This document shows, piece after piece, positions 5,724 to 7,143 of a DNA stretch of 7,143 nt (within the stretch, counting starts at the first letter, position 1; each line of letters begins with the position of its first letter). The stretch lies in NCBI GenBank assembly GCA_900757255.1, contig CAAENE010000082.1, positions 1 through 7,143 on the forward strand, written 5' to 3'. A program made the translations under genes and the position numbers. This stretch comes from Clostridia bacterium (GTDB lineage Bacteria > Bacillota > Clostridia > HGM11514). The notes beneath the pieces were generated by a model, which did not search any database, was not told where the DNA came from, and worked only from the letters and a program-made list of their open reading frames with translations.

Positions 5724-6305
5724 ATGAGCTTAGTACCAATGGTAATTGAACAGACGAACAGAGGCGAGAGGTCTTACGATATCTTTTCCAGATTATTAAA
5801 AGACCGGATTGTATTTTTATCAGAAGAAGTCAATGACGCAACAGCAAGTCTGATAGTAGCACAGCTATTATTTTTAGAAGGGGAGGACCCGGACAAGGAC
5901 ATTAGCTTTTATATTAACAGCCCCGGAGGCTCTATTACTTCCGGAATGGCAATATATGATACCATGCAGTATATCAAATGCGATGTATCAACTATCTGTG
6001 TCGGTATGGCAGCCAGCATGGGCGCATTCCTGCTTGCAGCCGGCGCTAAAGGCAAACGTCTGGCGCTGCCGAACAGTGAAATCATGATTCACCAGCCATC
6101 CGGCGGAACGCAGGGGCAGGCAACCGATATCAAAATACAGGCCGAGAGAATCATTAAAATGAAAAAAACAATTAATCAGATTTTAAGTGAACGAACCGGC
6201 CAGCCAATCAATATAATAGAAAGAGATACAGAACGAGATCATTTCATGTCCGCTCAGGAAGCAGCCGATTACGGACTGGTTGACAAAGTCATCGTAACAA
6301 GGTAA
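5724..6305 (+). CDS. clpP: ATP-dependent Clp protease proteolytic subunit
   Basis: This serine peptidase of family S14 assembles as two stacked heptameric rings and cuts polypeptides threaded in by ClpX or other Clp ATPases in the cytosol. The 193-residue product has the normal length and the typical start MSLVPMVIEQTNRGERSYDI. The catalytic triad is Ser98 (GMAASMG), His123 (MIHQP) and Asp172 (ERDHFMS), each one position later than in Bacillus subtilis. The oxyanion-loop motif INSPGGS is at 64-70. All residues expected for activity are present. The gene follows tig after 138 nt containing a hairpin and precedes clpX by 79 nt, so ClpP and its ATPase are encoded together. No clear sigma-A promoter, CtsR box or CIRCE element is visible in front of it. 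Confidence 0.98.
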   Translation: MSLVPMVIEQTNRGERSYDIFSRLLKDRIVFLSEEVNDATASLIVAQLLFLEGEDPDKDISFYINSPGGSITSGMAIYDTMQYIKCDVSTICVGMAASMGAFLLAAGAKGKRLALPNSEIMIHQPSGGTQGQATDIKIQAERIIKMKKTINQILSERTGQPINIIERDTERDHFMSAQEAADYGLVDKVIVTR

Positions 6306-6374
6306 AATAGGAAACAGGATGAAAAAAATATCCATGTGAAAAGGCGGATTGTTTCCCGATTGCGGAAGGACAAT

Positions 6375-6379
6375 GGAGG
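6375..6379 (+). promoter_or_regulatory. Ribosome binding site that sets the clpX start
   Basis: GGAGG lies 5 nt before ATG 6385. The in-frame ATG at 6373 overlaps this site and has AAGGA only 2 nt upstream, too close for initiation, so 6385 is chosen. Confidence 0.8.
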
Positions 6380-6384
6380 AAAAT

Positions 6385-7143
6385 ATGGCAAAAAATGAAG
6401 AAAAGAAAATCATGCGCTGTTCCTTCTGCGGTAAAACGCAGGATCAGGTGAAACGGCTGATAGCCGGACCGGGCGTGTATATCTGTGACGAATGCGTCGA
6501 TGTGTGCGCGGATATTATTTATAATGATTCGGTAGAAGAGGTGGAAAGCGGCCTGTCGGTCAGCGAACTGCCGAAACCTGCTGAAATCAAGGAAATTTTA
6601 GACCAATATGTGATCGGGCAGGAACAGGCGAAAAAAATCCTTTCTGTCGCGGTATACAATCACTATAAACGCATTAATCAGGATTTAGTTGACGATGTTG
6701 AATTGCAAAAAAGTAATATTTTAATGCTGGGACCGACCGGGAGCGGAAAAACACTGCTCGCGCAAACCTTGGCAAAAATTTTAAATGTTCCCTTTGCGAT
6801 TGCTGACGCTACTTCTTTGACTGAGGCGGGTTATGTTGGTGAAGACGTTGAAAATATCCTGCTTAAACTGATTCAGGCTGCTGATTATGATATCGAGCGC
6901 GCTGAAAAGGGGATTATCTACGTTGATGAAATTGATAAAATTGCCAGGAAATCTGACAATCCATCCATCACCCGTGACGTCAGCGGGGAGGGCGTGCAGC
7001 AGGCACTTTTAAAGATTTTGGAAAGTACAGTTGCATCAGTACCGCCGCAGGGCGGCAGAAAACACCCGCATCAGGAATTTATTCAGATTGATACAACAAA
7101 TATCCTGTTTATTTGCGGCGGCGCTTTTGACGGAATCGATAAA
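6385..7143 (+). CDS. clpX: ATP-dependent Clp protease ATP-binding subunit ClpX (3' end cut by window edge)
   Basis: This AAA+ hexameric unfoldase recognises tagged or adaptor-delivered substrates, unfolds them and passes them to ClpP. The 253 codons present run open to the right edge; the family is about 420 residues, so the rest of the large AAA+ domain, the IGF ClpP-docking loop and the small domain are outside. The N-terminal zinc-binding domain has Cys12, Cys15, Cys34 and Cys37 (RCSFCGK, YICDEC). The AAA+ core has Walker A GPTGSGKT at 116-123, the pore-1 loop GYVGED at 149-154 and Walker B IIYVDEID at 177-184. The RKH pore loop is at 225-227. Nothing unusual is seen. It lies 79 nt after clpP on the same strand. 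That gap has no strong terminator, so co-transcription is likely. Confidence 0.97.
   Translation, partial: MAKNEEKKIMRCSFCGKTQDQVKRLIAGPGVYICDECVDVCADIIYNDSVEEVESGLSVSELPKPAEIKEILDQYVIGQEQAKKILSVAVYNHYKRINQDLVDDVELQKSNILMLGPTGSGKTLLAQTLAKILNVPFAIADATSLTEAGYVGEDVENILLKLIQAADYDIERAEKGIIYVDEIDKIARKSDNPSITRDVSGEGVQQALLKILESTVASVPPQGGRKHPHQEFIQIDTTNILFICGGAFDGIDK

Noticed and set aside
6310..6356. 7-bp inverted repeat GGAAACA/TGTTTCC in the clpP-clpX gap.
   Set aside because: The stem is short with a 33-nt loop and has no U-run, so it is not a credible terminator.

Overview
The window looks like a chromosomal housekeeping segment of a spore-forming, low-to-moderate-GC Firmicute of the class Clostridia. 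Oscillospiraceae/Ruminococcaceae-like is my best guess. The grounds are AAGGAGG-type ribosome binding sites throughout, a SpoVB-type flippase, a small DUF1540 protein, a long-form (about 490 aa) threonine synthase, and the Firmicute order tig-clpP-clpX. The species cannot be fixed from the sequence alone.

Left part (1-1598): a minus-strand spoVB-like gene starts at a TTG at 1387 and runs off the left edge, so its last few dozen codons are missing. It is divergent from thrC across about 210 bp. That spacer holds a good sigma-A promoter for thrC whose -10 box lies inside an 18-bp palindrome.

Middle part (1599-3405): thrC is intact. Converging on it is a 54-residue, cysteine-rich DUF1540 gene (3126-3290, minus) with its own ribosome binding site. 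It also has its own intrinsic terminator, whose U-tract lies over the end of thrC. An 11-bp perfect inverted repeat (3308-3347) sits just upstream of it, between it and the next plus-strand gene.

Right part (3406-7143): four plus-strand genes follow: a calcineurin-like metallophosphoesterase, trigger factor (tig), clpP, and clpX (cut by the right edge after 253 codons). Trigger factor handles nascent chains at the ribosome exit, and ClpX feeds unfolded or tagged proteins to the ClpP peptidase, so tig-clpP-clpX is a protein quality-control cluster. The phosphoesterase stop and the tig start are only 35 nt apart, suggesting co-transcription. A 10-bp hairpin in the 138-nt tig-clpP gap may separate tig output from clpP output. 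Sequence context sets three starts: GTG 4128 for tig, ATG 5724 for clpP and ATG 6385 for clpX.

No mobile element, CRISPR array, tRNA, rRNA or defence island is visible, and I do not see a convincing undescribed multi-gene system. The most notable details are the 60-residue lysine/threonine-rich tail on trigger factor, the small DUF1540 unit with its flanking inverted repeats, and the palindrome over the thrC -10 box.
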